DNA of 6,798 nucleotides from JAGOSA01 sp043718505 (GCA_043718505.1 JAYSVN010000013.1:1-6798); one strand, 5' to 3'. Counted from the first letter of the stretch, positions 1 to 5,095 are shown. A program made the numbers and translations. Notes: a model not told the origin generated them from the letters alone.

Positions 1-575
1 CCAAGGTAGCTACCCTTAATAGTAGAGCTTGTTTGTCGGGATGATACACCGCCAAAAGAACTGACAAGCACTTTGTCAGGGAAAATGAGCCCGGCCGGAG
101 CAGTAATTTCATAGTCACCGGAATATTGAATAGATTTCGCACTTTCAATCGTGGCTGCAATTACCCGAGTCTTTTTAGTTGGGTCATTGAGCAGGGGTTT
201 GAGGAAAAAATAACCACCGCCTAAAATAACAGCCAGGCCAAATATGATGAACACTGGTATAAGCTTATGATGTTCAACTTTTTTCTCAGTTATTATTTGC
301 ACGGGAATTGTGTTATCTAGCACATCTACAGGAGGATTTACTGTGGGAATATTTGTAACCGGCGTAATGTTTGTAACCGGTGTCGTTGGTCCGATCGCAG
401 CTACATACGGAGTGCCGGTCGTACCATTGTGCGCTCGTTCAGTAACAATACGCAAGGCTTCTGCTACTTCAAGCAGTTTCCAGCCAGCAGCCAATAGAGC
501 AGCCTGAATAGCCTCATGTGAGATGCCACGCTTCGCTTCATTTTCGATGTACAAGATAATGTCGTTTGTGATCAT
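1..575 (-). CDS. Partial single-pass membrane protein with N-terminal helical segment (3' end outside window)
   Basis: The reading frame starts at the ATG at 575-573 and is open for 191 codons to the left edge, so the C-terminus is missing. Residues 1-48 form a charged helical segment containing KRGISHEAIQAALLAAGW, a pattern I associate with cytoplasmic N-termini of Parcubacteria membrane proteins. Residues 50-104 are a Thr/Pro/Val-rich linker with a tandem TPVTNI repeat. Residues 105-126 are one transmembrane helix (IPVFIIFGLAVILGGGYFF), followed by an extracytoplasmic start with SIQYSGDYEITAPAG. Topology is probably N-inside, C-outside. The start is 42 bases after the stop of the upstream gene, so the two are probably co-transcribed. 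No Shine-Dalgarno sequence is visible (the upstream bases are A-rich). The function is unknown; the outer part could be a lipoprotein-carrier-like beta domain, but too little is visible to say. Confidence 0.8.
   Translation of the reverse strand, partial: MITNDIILYIENEAKRGISHEAIQAALLAAGWKLLEVAEALRIVTERAHNGTTGTPYVAAIGPTTPVTNITPVTNIPTVNPPVDVLDNTIPVQIITEKKVEHHKLIPVFIIFGLAVILGGGYFFLKPLLNDPTKKTRVIAATIESAKSIQYSGDYEITAPAGLIFPDKVLVSSFGGVSSRQTSSTIKGSYL
348..383 (-). repeat. Two tandem 18-bp units encoding TPVTNI twice
   Basis: On the minus strand 383-366 and 365-348 match at 16 of 18 bases. The two differences are at third codon positions, so both units encode Thr-Pro-Val-Thr-Asn-Ile. They lie in the linker between the N-terminal helical segment and the membrane helix of the partial membrane protein. 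Confidence 0.8.
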
Positions 576-617
576 AATTTTTCTGCTTTACTTTTACTCA
601 CACCCACTGATTTCTGT

Positions 618-1049
618 TCAATATTTTGCCTGACTCTCGCCGAACTTTTTCATATCTTCAAAAACTCTATGCACAAAAGGACTTTCGCTTTGTGTATGGA
701 GCCAAATGCCATTTATGCAGGCATTATGAATTTCAGGGATAGTGACTTCCGGACAAGTGCCTCCAGCTTCAATAGTATCAAAAGAATTCGAGCTCACTGG
801 GTATGTTACCTTGAAACCACCGACCGGATCACGTAGCTCTTCAAAGGTCCAGTCTGAAGGATAGATAAAAGTTGTGCCATTCAGCGTGTAAGCATTCCAA
901 ATAGTACCAGTTGAAATATCGAGAATATCATTGTCATTTGACTGAGATGTTGGCTGAGAATAATTTGTCAGCTTATTCCCTACCAAGAAAAACGCGCCAA
1001 CCCCTGCGATGATCAAGATAGCAAGCGGTACAAGAACACTTCTTTGCAT
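618..1049 (-). CDS. Small anchored extracytoplasmic protein, unknown function
   Basis: A 143-residue protein. I chose the ATG at 1049-1047 rather than the upstream in-frame ATG at 1112, because the longer form would begin inside a terminator hairpin and a perfect TATAAT box lies six bases before 1049. Residues 5-24 (VLVPLAILIIAGVGAFFLVG) are a signal anchor without a lipobox cysteine. A Ser/Asn/Asp-rich linker follows at 30-45. A compact outer domain from residue 50 contains NGTTFIYPSDWTFEEL and GGFKVTYP, suggesting beta strands. Cys99 and Cys111 could form a disulphide outside the cell. The next gene downstream, 42 bases away, also encodes an anchored outer protein. I do not recognise the family. 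The YPSDW pattern recalls small PsbP-like or lipoprotein-like domains, but that is only a resemblance. Confidence 0.82.
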   Translation of the reverse strand: MQRSVLVPLAILIIAGVGAFFLVGNKLTNYSQPTSQSNDNDILDISTGTIWNAYTLNGTTFIYPSDWTFEELRDPVGGFKVTYPVSSNSFDTIEAGGTCPEVTIPEIHNACINGIWLHTQSESPFVHRVFEDMKKFGESQAKY

Positions 1050-1055
1050 GCGTCT

Positions 1056-1061
1056 ATTATA
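1056..1061 (-). promoter_or_regulatory. -10 box TATAAT for the small anchored protein; predicts a leaderless mRNA
   Basis: On the minus strand TATAAT is followed by six bases and then the ATG at 1049, so a transcript starting seven bases after the box would begin at the start codon itself. The -35 position at 1079-1084 (TTCCGG, 17-bp spacer) is poor. The promoter lies just after the terminator of the rplS - tRNA-Leu unit. Confidence 0.6.
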
Positions 1062-1097
1062 GCGAGAATCCAAGGTATCCGGAAAAATAATTGGGCA

Positions 1098-1130
1098 AAA
1101 CAAAAACCGCATACATTGCGGCTTTTGTTT
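1098..1130 (-). terminator. Rho-independent terminator after tRNA-Leu
   Basis: An inverted repeat pairs 1098-1110 with 1118-1130, with one mismatch (1106/1122) and a seven-base loop. In minus-strand sense it reads CCGC, loop, GCGG followed by TTTTTGTTTT. It starts three bases after the 3' end of tRNA-Leu and ends the rplS - tRNA-Leu transcript. The A-rich left arm means it could also act weakly in the other direction, but no plus-strand gene reads into it. Confidence 0.8.
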
Positions 1131-1132
1131 AT

Positions 1133-1217
1133 TGGTGCCCAGGAGAGGACTTGAACCTCCACGCCTTGCGGCACATCCACCTCAAGGATGCATGTATACC
1201 AATTTCATCACCTGGGC
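1133..1217 (-). tRNA. tRNA-Leu (anticodon GAG), CCA encoded
   Basis: The minus strand folds as a class II tRNA of 85 bases. Acceptor GCCCAGG (1217-1211) pairs with CCTGGGC (1143-1137), followed by discriminator A and an encoded CCA (1135-1133). The anticodon stem CATCC/GGATG holds the loop TTGAGGT with anticodon GAG at 1183-1181, reading CUC and CUU leucine codons. The long variable arm (GCC GCAA GGC) is typical of tRNA-Leu, and the T arm is GGAGG-TTCAAGT-CCTCT. Its 5' end lies 11 bases after the L19 stop codon, so it is probably released from an rplS - tRNA transcript by RNase P. Confidence 0.95.
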
Positions 1218-1228
1218 GTCTTATCCTC

Positions 1229-1639
1229 TTACTCCGCAACCTCAGCTTCCTCCTTAGTTTCCGCTACTTCCTCTTCGTGCTTACCTTTCATTGTATACAT
1301 CTTCATCTTGCGGGCAACTTCACGGGCAGCTTTGGCGCGAACATAGTAGAGCTTTGAGCGACGTACACGAGAGCGTTTGACTACTTCAATTTTGTCGATG
1401 TTTGGAGAGTACAGTGGGAAAATACGTTCTACGCCTACACCGCTGGCAACTTTGCGAATAGTGAAAGTGGCACCGGCTTCAGCGCCATGTTTGCGCGCCA
1501 AAACAAGGCCTTCGAAAGCCTGGAGACGGACCTTGCCCTTATCTTCGATTTTTGACCAAACGCGAACAGTATCACCTGAAGAAAATTCAAGCTTTGCTCT
1601 GTCGTCGGCGCTTATTGGGGTCATAACTTTCAGTGCCAT
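1229..1639 (-). CDS. rplS: 50S ribosomal protein L19 (bL19)
   Basis: A 136-residue protein of the large ribosomal subunit. L19 sits near the 30S-50S interface. Family landmarks run in order: SGDTVRVW (21-28), KVRLQAFEGLVLA (36-48), FTIRKVASGVGVERIF (59-74), SPNIDKIEVVKR (78-89) and SKLYYVRAKAA (95-105). The frame remains open for 80 codons upstream to 1879, but that stretch overlaps the pseudouridine synthase gene and looks unlike L19, so I place the start at MALKVMTPIS. Compared with the roughly 115-residue E. coli protein, the N-terminal helix is short and there is a charged C-terminal tail, KGKHEEEVAETKEEAEVAE. The usual neighbours rpsP, rimM and trmD are absent; a pseudouridine synthase lies upstream and tRNA-Leu downstream. 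The upstream bases contain only a weak GAG as a possible ribosome binding site. Confidence 0.96.
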   Translation of the reverse strand: MALKVMTPISADDRAKLEFSSGDTVRVWSKIEDKGKVRLQAFEGLVLARKHGAEAGATFTIRKVASGVGVERIFPLYSPNIDKIEVVKRSRVRRSKLYYVRAKAAREVARKMKMYTMKGKHEEEVAETKEEAEVAE

Positions 1640-1649
1640 AATGCTCGTT

Positions 1650-1678
1650 ACTTTAGCATGTAATTTAGACTCTTGCAA
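1650..1678 (-). promoter_or_regulatory. Candidate promoter for rplS (TTGCAA - 17 bp - TAAAGT)
   Basis: Between the stop of the pseudouridine synthase gene (1713) and the rplS ATG (1639) the minus strand has TTGCAA at 1678-1673 and TAAAGT at 1655-1650, each matching four of six consensus bases, with an ideal 17-bp spacer. Transcription would start about four bases before the ATG. Read-through from the upstream gene is equally possible. Confidence 0.35.
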
Positions 1679-1712
1679 GAAGCTTCGCCGGCCCCGCCTT
1701 AATTGGCAAGCT

Positions 1713-2498
1713 CTACTGTGAAATTTTGAATTCTTCCGGCGTTGGCACCTCAAAAACCCTGTCTTTGCCGTCTTTTCCGGCAAAACTAAGCTTAGCTGCA
1801 TGGAGCATAAGGCGAGGGAAGGCCGCAATAGTCTTATCGTCGCCGTAGAGCTTGTCGCCACCGACAGGATGATTAACATGCTTCATGTGCACACGGATTT
1901 GGTGAGTCCGGCCGGTGCGCGGGCGAATGGAAATAAGACTCCATTCAGTACCAACTGCATCACGAGTTTTGCCAAGTACACGATAATCAGTAACAGCATC
2001 GCGCAATTCCCCTCTTGTGCCTTTGCCTGAGAGCCATTTGCGAAAGTCATTTTTTGAGCGTCCGATCGGCACAGAAATCGATCCGATATTTTCTTTAAAA
2101 CTGCCGCGCACAACGGCGAGGTATTCTTTTTTCATCGTGCGATTCTGAAATTCTTTTTTGAGTGCGAAAAAAGTTTCATTATTTTTGGCAATAATCATAA
2201 CGCCCGATGTGTCTTTGTCGAGGCGGTGAACGATACCGGGACGATAGATTTTGAGCTCGCCGATCTCACCATCCCCCTCCGCCAGCATGTATTCATGCGA
2301 CGGCAGCAAGCAGCCCATCGCCACGCCTTTGCCAAGTTTAATAACCAGCGGTTCCCCGATGTTTTTGGTCACTTTTCCAGTATCAATTAAAAAATCCGCG
2401 AGGGTTTCCTCGCAGCTATGTCCGTCACCATGGACAAGCATCCCGGAGGGCTTGTTTATGACGAGTATTTCGTTGTCTTCGTAGATAATATTAATCAT
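1713..2498 (-). CDS. RluA-family 23S rRNA-type pseudouridine synthase (RluD-like, no S4 domain)
   Basis: A 261-residue enzyme that isomerises uridine to pseudouridine in RNA. The sequence starts with the family opening IIYEDNEILVINKPSGMLVH (4-23). It then carries RPGIVHRLDKDTSGVMIIAK (86-105), with catalytic Asp94 in HRLD, followed by KKEYLAVV (123-130), the RNA-binding loop RPRTGRTHQIRVHM (192-205), HPVGGDKLYG (210-219) and LMLHA (230-234). There is no N-terminal S4 domain, as in the RluA/RluC-type minority and many reduced genomes. About 35 residues (51-85) between TKNIGEP and RPGIVHRLD are longer than usual for the family. The ATG at 2498 is fixed by the conserved opening, yet it has no Shine-Dalgarno sequence and lies eight bases after the T-run of a terminator. 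The target uridine cannot be told from sequence, so I give no specific gene symbol. Confidence 0.93.
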   Translation of the reverse strand: MINIIYEDNEILVINKPSGMLVHGDGHSCEETLADFLIDTGKVTKNIGEPLVIKLGKGVAMGCLLPSHEYMLAEGDGEIGELKIYRPGIVHRLDKDTSGVMIIAKNNETFFALKKEFQNRTMKKEYLAVVRGSFKENIGSISVPIGRSKNDFRKWLSGKGTRGELRDAVTDYRVLGKTRDAVGTEWSLISIRPRTGRTHQIRVHMKHVNHPVGGDKLYGDDKTIAAFPRLMLHAAKLSFAGKDGKDRVFEVPTPEEFKISQ

Positions 2499-2506
2499 TA
2501 AAATAC

Positions 2507-2535
2507 AAAAAAAACTGGCCTAAAAAAAGGCCAGT
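2507..2535 (-). terminator. Rho-independent terminator after the 72-residue protein gene
   Basis: A perfect 7-bp stem (ACTGGCC 2514-2520 with GGCCAGT 2529-2535) encloses an 8-base A/T loop. In minus-strand sense it is followed by a run of seven or eight T. It begins six bases after the stop codon at 2541. The plus-strand sense lacks a good T-run, so it serves the minus-strand gene. Confidence 0.9.
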
Positions 2536-2540
2536 CTTGT

Positions 2541-2759
2541 TTACGAATTTGAACCAACATAAATCTTCATGCCAAGTAATTCCGGAGCTTCAGAAGTTAT
2601 AACTGCAATATATTTCTTCGGTTCTTCGCCGAGAAATAATTTCAGTTTTGCAACTTTGCCGTAAGTAATAGTGCCGGTTTTTTCCCCGGTTTTTGCTAAT
2701 TCAATAGCTCTTTTTTCGATATGTGTTTCAAATTCCCTATCTATCTTTATTTTTCCCAT
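2541..2759 (-). CDS. Small basic protein of unknown function (72 residues)
   Basis: This is a real single-gene unit: a near-consensus promoter stands before it and a strong terminator six bases after its stop. The protein begins with a charged helix (KIDREFETHIEKRAIELAKT, 4-23). A stretch that could be mostly beta strand follows: TGTITYGKVAKLKLFLGEE (27-45), KKYIAVITSE (48-57) and MKIYVGSNS at the end. It has no cysteine, no signal peptide and no membrane segment, so it is probably cytoplasmic. Lysine is abundant, which would suit RNA or ribosome binding, but that is only an inference. I do not recognise the family. The start is the only ATG compatible with the promoter. Confidence 0.8.
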   Translation of the reverse strand: MGKIKIDREFETHIEKRAIELAKTGEKTGTITYGKVAKLKLFLGEEPKKYIAVITSEAPELLGMKIYVGSNS

Positions 2760-2776
2760 ACAGTTTATTTGTTGGT

Positions 2777-2805
2777 ATTATATATTAAATCAATCATTAA
2801 GTCAA
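2777..2805 (-). promoter_or_regulatory. Near-consensus sigma70-type promoter (TTGACT - 17 bp - TATAAT)
   Basis: On the minus strand TTGACT (2805-2800, five of six) is separated by exactly 17 bases from a perfect TATAAT (2782-2777). Transcription would begin near 2770, giving a leader of about 10 bases without a Shine-Dalgarno sequence before the ATG at 2759. The -35 element overlaps the TGA stop of the upstream kinase gene (2804-2802). Confidence 0.85.
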
Positions 2806-3506
2806 GCATGCTGAGCAAGGTAACTTTTGATCGTTTTTTTCAATAAATCCAGTTTTTTATAGTCATTTTCAAAGTATCCTGTCGTCCATTTATAGCTGCC
2901 ATCTGGCTGCTTCATCATCACCCCATCTTCATATGAAAGCTCATCATCATATGTTCCTGAGCCTATTTTGTCAGCAGCAACACCAAAATCAATAATGACC
3001 GGATCCCCTTCATCTGTAACCATCACATTACCTGGCTTGAGATCGCGATGAACAATTTTTGCTTCATTGTGCATCTTGGTAATTGCTACAGTTAGTGCTG
3101 AGAAAAATTTTTCAAAATTAAATGCTTCCGGCATATTTTTTCGATTGAGTAGAACGTCTTCAAGAGATACCCCTTTGATTTTCTCCATAACGAAGACCTC
3201 TTGCTGGCCCTCCTGGACTACCAGCAATGAAAGTGGAGTTACAACTCCCGCATTAAGAACTTTTCTCTGGATTTCATGTTCTTTAAAAATATCATTGCCA
3301 CGAAACAGCGGTTGCTCACGAATCTTTTTGAGACAAATATCAGAAAATTCTCCTTCTACAGGAGAAAAGACTTCGGCGTTTCCACCAAAACCAATAACTA
3401 CTGACTCATCTATAATCTTCTCCAGTGAAGCGATTATTTTTTCAGTGTGTTCGCCTTCTTCAAGCACATGTTTAACCTTTATGTCTCCGTTAAATCCTTC
3501 TTTCAT
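2802..3506 (-). CDS. Compact eukaryotic-like Ser/Thr protein kinase
   Basis: A 234-residue cytoplasmic protein with the protein-kinase catalytic core and no membrane segment. Visible motifs are a glycine-loop equivalent GFGGNAEVF (39-47), a candidate ATP lysine in CLKKI (Lys60 or Lys61), helix-C acids in FKEHEIQRKV (74-83), a hinge region VFVMEKIKGVSLEDVL (104-119), the catalytic loop HRDLKPGNVMV (153-163) with Asp155 and Asn160, and the metal-binding DFG (173-175). All key catalytic residues are present, so it should be active. Only about 60 residues follow DFG. No APE motif is visible and the C-lobe ends after a short helix (DYKKLDLLKKTIKSYL), so it is a minimal kinase, closer in size to RIO/Bud32-type proteins than to PknB. 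Its substrate is unknown. It stands alone, divergent from the tRNA pair, with a candidate -10 box a few bases before the ATG. Confidence 0.9.
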   Translation of the reverse strand: MKEGFNGDIKVKHVLEEGEHTEKIIASLEKIIDESVVIGFGGNAEVFSPVEGEFSDICLKKIREQPLFRGNDIFKEHEIQRKVLNAGVVTPLSLLVVQEGQQEVFVMEKIKGVSLEDVLLNRKNMPEAFNFEKFFSALTVAITKMHNEAKIVHRDLKPGNVMVTDEGDPVIIDFGVAADKIGSGTYDDELSYEDGVMMKQPDGSYKWTTGYFENDYKKLDLLKKTIKSYLAQHA

Positions 3507-3515
3507 ACATGCCTA

Positions 3516-3521
3516 TTTATA
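3516..3521 (-). promoter_or_regulatory. Candidate -10 box (TATAAA) for the kinase gene
   Basis: TATAAA on the minus strand ends nine bases before the ATG at 3506, so a transcript would have a leader of only about three bases. No convincing -35 element is visible 16-18 bases upstream. Confidence 0.35.
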
Positions 3522-3564
3522 TACTATTTATGAGTAAAAGGGAAAGTTTTGTTTATAAAGAAAC

Positions 3565-3592
3565 TTGTAAAAAAGACTAAATACTATATGAT
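3565..3592 (+). promoter_or_regulatory. Promoter of the tRNA-Val - tRNA-Arg unit (TTGTAA - 16 bp - TATGAT)
   Basis: TTGTAA at 3565-3570 (four of six) and TATGAT at 3587-3592 (five of six) are 16 bases apart. Transcription would start near 3599, about 16 bases before the first tRNA. The element lies in the 108-base gap between the divergent kinase gene and the tRNAs. Confidence 0.6.
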
Positions 3593-3614
3593 TTAGCGTA
3601 TTAAGTGCACAGTT

Positions 3615-3687
3615 GCGCGATTAGCTCAGTTGGTAGAGCAACCCATTTACACTGGGAAGGTCGCAGGTTCGAGTCCTGCATCGCGCA
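3615..3687 (+). tRNA. tRNA-Val (anticodon UAC), CCA not encoded
   Basis: A 73-base cloverleaf. Acceptor GCGCGAT (3615-3621) pairs with ATCGCGC (3680-3686), with discriminator A at 3687. The D stem is GCTC/GAGC. The anticodon arm has loop TTTACAC with anticodon TAC at 3648-3650, and the outermost pair of that stem is A-A. The T arm is GCAGG-TTCGAGT-CCTGC. The bases after the discriminator are CAT, so CCA must be added by a nucleotidyltransferase. It is the first tRNA of a two-gene unit, 28 bases before tRNA-Arg. Confidence 0.95.
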
Positions 3688-3715
3688 CATCGGTCCAAGA
3701 GCAGCCTGGCCATAC

Positions 3716-3787
3716 GCCCCTGTAGTTAAATGGATATAACTGCGGACTTCTAAGCCGTTATTGCAGGTTCGATTCCTGCCGGGGGCA
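3716..3787 (+). tRNA. tRNA-Arg (anticodon UCU), CCA not encoded
   Basis: A 72-base cloverleaf. Acceptor GCCCCTG (3716-3722) pairs with CGGGGGC (3780-3786), with discriminator A at 3787. The D stem is GTTA/TAAC. The anticodon loop CTTCTAA has anticodon TCT at 3749-3751. The pair closing that loop (A3746 and G3754) is a mismatch. The T arm is GCAGG-TTCGATT-CCTGC and the variable region has four bases. The following bases CAA show that CCA is not encoded. It ends eight bases before the stop codon of the convergent membrane-protein gene, and no terminator is visible in between. Confidence 0.95.
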
Positions 3788-3795
3788 CAAAAAAA

Positions 3796-4623
3796 CTACA
3801 CAACCAAAACAGTCATTAAGAGACCGATGATGATGGCGAGAAGGGCGAGAATATTGAGAATAGTATCGGCTGAATAGAGAAGCGAGTTAGAGAAAGATTC
3901 GTTCACGGTGAATGAAAAGGTGTGGCTCTGGGCGCTCTTTATCTCTCGTACCGGATCGTAGGCACTGGCACTGCCTGTGTAATCACCTTTTGGAAGGTGG
4001 AAAATAGACGCATCTTCCCATAGCTCAAAGCGGCCACTTCCGTCGACTTGCGTCGTGTATATTTTTGGTACCGCCGCACCGCCTGTTTCGTTATTTTTAT
4101 CTTCCGTGAATGCAAAAACAACAACGCTATGTACCGGAGCTGTGCCCCAAAAAGCTATCTTGCCGCGAATATTTTGAATTTTTGTGACTGTCGGTGAGGC
4201 AAGCTCCGCACTATCTTTGGCGATAAGCATATCATCGGCAAGAGTTTCGGTGTTGCCACGAGGATTTGCGGTTTCGGTTATGGTCGTGTTGTTTGTCAGT
4301 TGATTATTATTGGCAAATCCGGCAAGCGTCAGAATAAGGGCAAGTTTCAAAATCCAGATGATACAGATCGTGCCAATGACGCCCAGTGTGAGCCTGCGGC
4401 GCAAATGATATTCTTTTGTTCCCGTACTGTCACCGACTGGTCGTGCCGCAACATATGAGGGGAGAGAAATAATGAGAAGTAATAATTCAGCGCCGATAAT
4501 GATGAGTACACTCACTAATGATCTCATTCCGTGCACAGTCAAAAGTTCATTTTTCTTTCGGGCAATAAATGCCGATACATGCAGAATAGATGTTGACCAG
4601 CGATCACGGAGTGAGGTACTCAT
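3796..4623 (-). CDS. Membrane protein: shared LPxY/YxLRR anchor module plus extracytoplasmic beta-rich domain
   Basis: A 275-residue protein of unknown function. Residues 1-34 are amphipathic and basic (LRDRW, ILHVSAFIARKK). Hydrophobic segments lie at 35-59, ending LPSY, and at 78-101. Between them is a short loop with EYHLRRR (71-77). Residues 105-145 form a Thr/Asn-rich linker. Residues 150-240 look like one beta sandwich of the carboxypeptidase-regulatory or Ig-like type: NIRGKIAFWG, HSVVVFAFTED, KIYTTQVDGSGRFELW, LPKGDYTGSASAYD, HTFSFTV. A third hydrophobic segment (251-275) forms the extreme C-terminus. The gene starts 16 bases after the stop of the response-regulator gene and is probably in the same operon. 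Its first 100 residues are clearly related to the N-terminus of the divergent surface protein starting at 5103. No Shine-Dalgarno sequence is present; TATTAA lies six bases before the ATG. A role in envelope sensing or surface structure is only inferred. Confidence 0.85.
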   Translation of the reverse strand: MSTSLRDRWSTSILHVSAFIARKKNELLTVHGMRSLVSVLIIIGAELLLLIISLPSYVAARPVGDSTGTKEYHLRRRLTLGVIGTICIIWILKLALILTLAGFANNNQLTNNTTITETANPRGNTETLADDMLIAKDSAELASPTVTKIQNIRGKIAFWGTAPVHSVVVFAFTEDKNNETGGAAVPKIYTTQVDGSGRFELWEDASIFHLPKGDYTGSASAYDPVREIKSAQSHTFSFTVNESFSNSLLYSADTILNILALLAIIIGLLMTVLVV

Positions 4624-4629
4624 ACTGTT

Positions 4630-4635
4630 TTAATA
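4630..4635 (-). promoter_or_regulatory. Possible internal -10 box (TATTAA) before the membrane-protein gene
   Basis: TATTAA on the minus strand lies six bases before the ATG at 4623, in the 16-base gap after the response-regulator stop. The spacing matches the perfect TATAAT before the gene at 1049 and would give a leaderless transcript. The match is four of six, so it could be chance in AT-rich sequence. Confidence 0.25.
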
Positions 4636-4639
4636 TTTG

Positions 4640-5005
4640 TTAGCCGATAACCTTCTTGATCTTTTCCGTGAGGAGAGAAAGATCAGTTGAAGATTTTACA
4701 TAGTAATCTTTTGCTCCAAGTGCGAGTCCCTTTTCTTTATCTTCGTCTTGTCCTAAATTTGAAAGAATAATGACCGGAATTGATTTTGTCTTTGTGTCTT
4801 CTTGTAAATGCTTGAGCACATCAAAACCGTTCATCTTGGGCATGGTGAGATCAAGCAGTACGAGATCAGGAAGTTCTTTTTTTACCAGCGCGAGTCCGGT
4901 TTCTCCATCAAGAGCGGAGAGCACTTCAAAGCCTGCCCCTAAAAGTTCGATGGAGAGGGCTTTTTGCAAAATTTGTTCGTCTTCCAAAACGATAATTTTT
5001 TTCAT
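4640..5005 (-). CDS. Single-domain response regulator (receiver domain only, CheY-like)
   Basis: At 121 residues the protein is one complete receiver domain without an output domain. Key residues are the acidic pocket Glu8-Asp9 (IIVLEDE), phospho-acceptor Asp52 in DLVLLDLTMPKMNG (47-60), Ser82 in VIILSN, and the conserved Lys104 in DYYVKSS (100-106). It should accept a phosphoryl group from a histidine kinase and act by protein contact; no histidine kinase is encoded in the window. It is the first gene of a minus-strand operon with the membrane protein that starts 16 bases later. It is divergent, with a 97-base gap, from the surface-protein gene. The location between two genes that share an anchor module suggests a link with that pair, but this is inferred. 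The ATG has no Shine-Dalgarno sequence. Confidence 0.95.
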   Translation of the reverse strand: MKKIIVLEDEQILQKALSIELLGAGFEVLSALDGETGLALVKKELPDLVLLDLTMPKMNGFDVLKHLQEDTKTKSIPVIILSNLGQDEDKEKGLALGAKDYYVKSSTDLSLLTEKIKKVIG

Positions 5006-5013
5006 AGATGTAT

Positions 5014-5032
5014 AAAGTTAGTTATTAACTTT
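5014..5032. promoter_or_regulatory. Inverted repeat before the response-regulator gene, possible operator
   Basis: AAAGTTA (5014-5020) and TAACTTT (5026-5032) form a perfect 7-bp inverted repeat around five bases. It lies between the -10 box at 5034-5039 and the response-regulator ATG at 5005, so it overlaps the likely transcription start. It could bind a dimeric regulator or form an mRNA hairpin; in AT-rich DNA it may be chance. Confidence 0.3.
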
Positions 5033-5033
5033 T

Positions 5034-5039
5034 ATTATA
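5034..5039 (-). promoter_or_regulatory. -10 box TATAAT for the response-regulator operon
   Basis: A perfect TATAAT on the minus strand, 28 bases before the ATG at 5005, predicts a leader of about 22 bases. No good -35 hexamer is visible at 16-18 bases; TTGCTT is 21 bases upstream. It lies in the gap between the divergent genes. Confidence 0.5.
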
Positions 5040-5095
5040 CAACATTTAGGTGTACGATAAAAGCAACTGCACTGCTTTTCTCCCAACCGCCAATT

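Noticed and set aside
1050..1112. 21-residue longer form of the small anchored protein
   Set aside because: It would start inside the terminator stem at 1098-1130 and would place charged residues before the signal anchor. The TATAAT box at 1056-1061 fits a start at 1049.
1640..1879. 80-residue N-terminal extension of L19 from the longest open frame
   Set aside because: It overlaps the end of the pseudouridine synthase gene in another frame, has no L19-like sequence and is rich in Arg, Ser and Leu as expected for a shadow frame. The start at 1639 fits the family.
3067..3537. Plus-strand frame of 156 residues opposite the kinase gene
   Set aside because: Ser/Thr/Phe-rich antisense of a clear protein kinase, with no sensible start signal.
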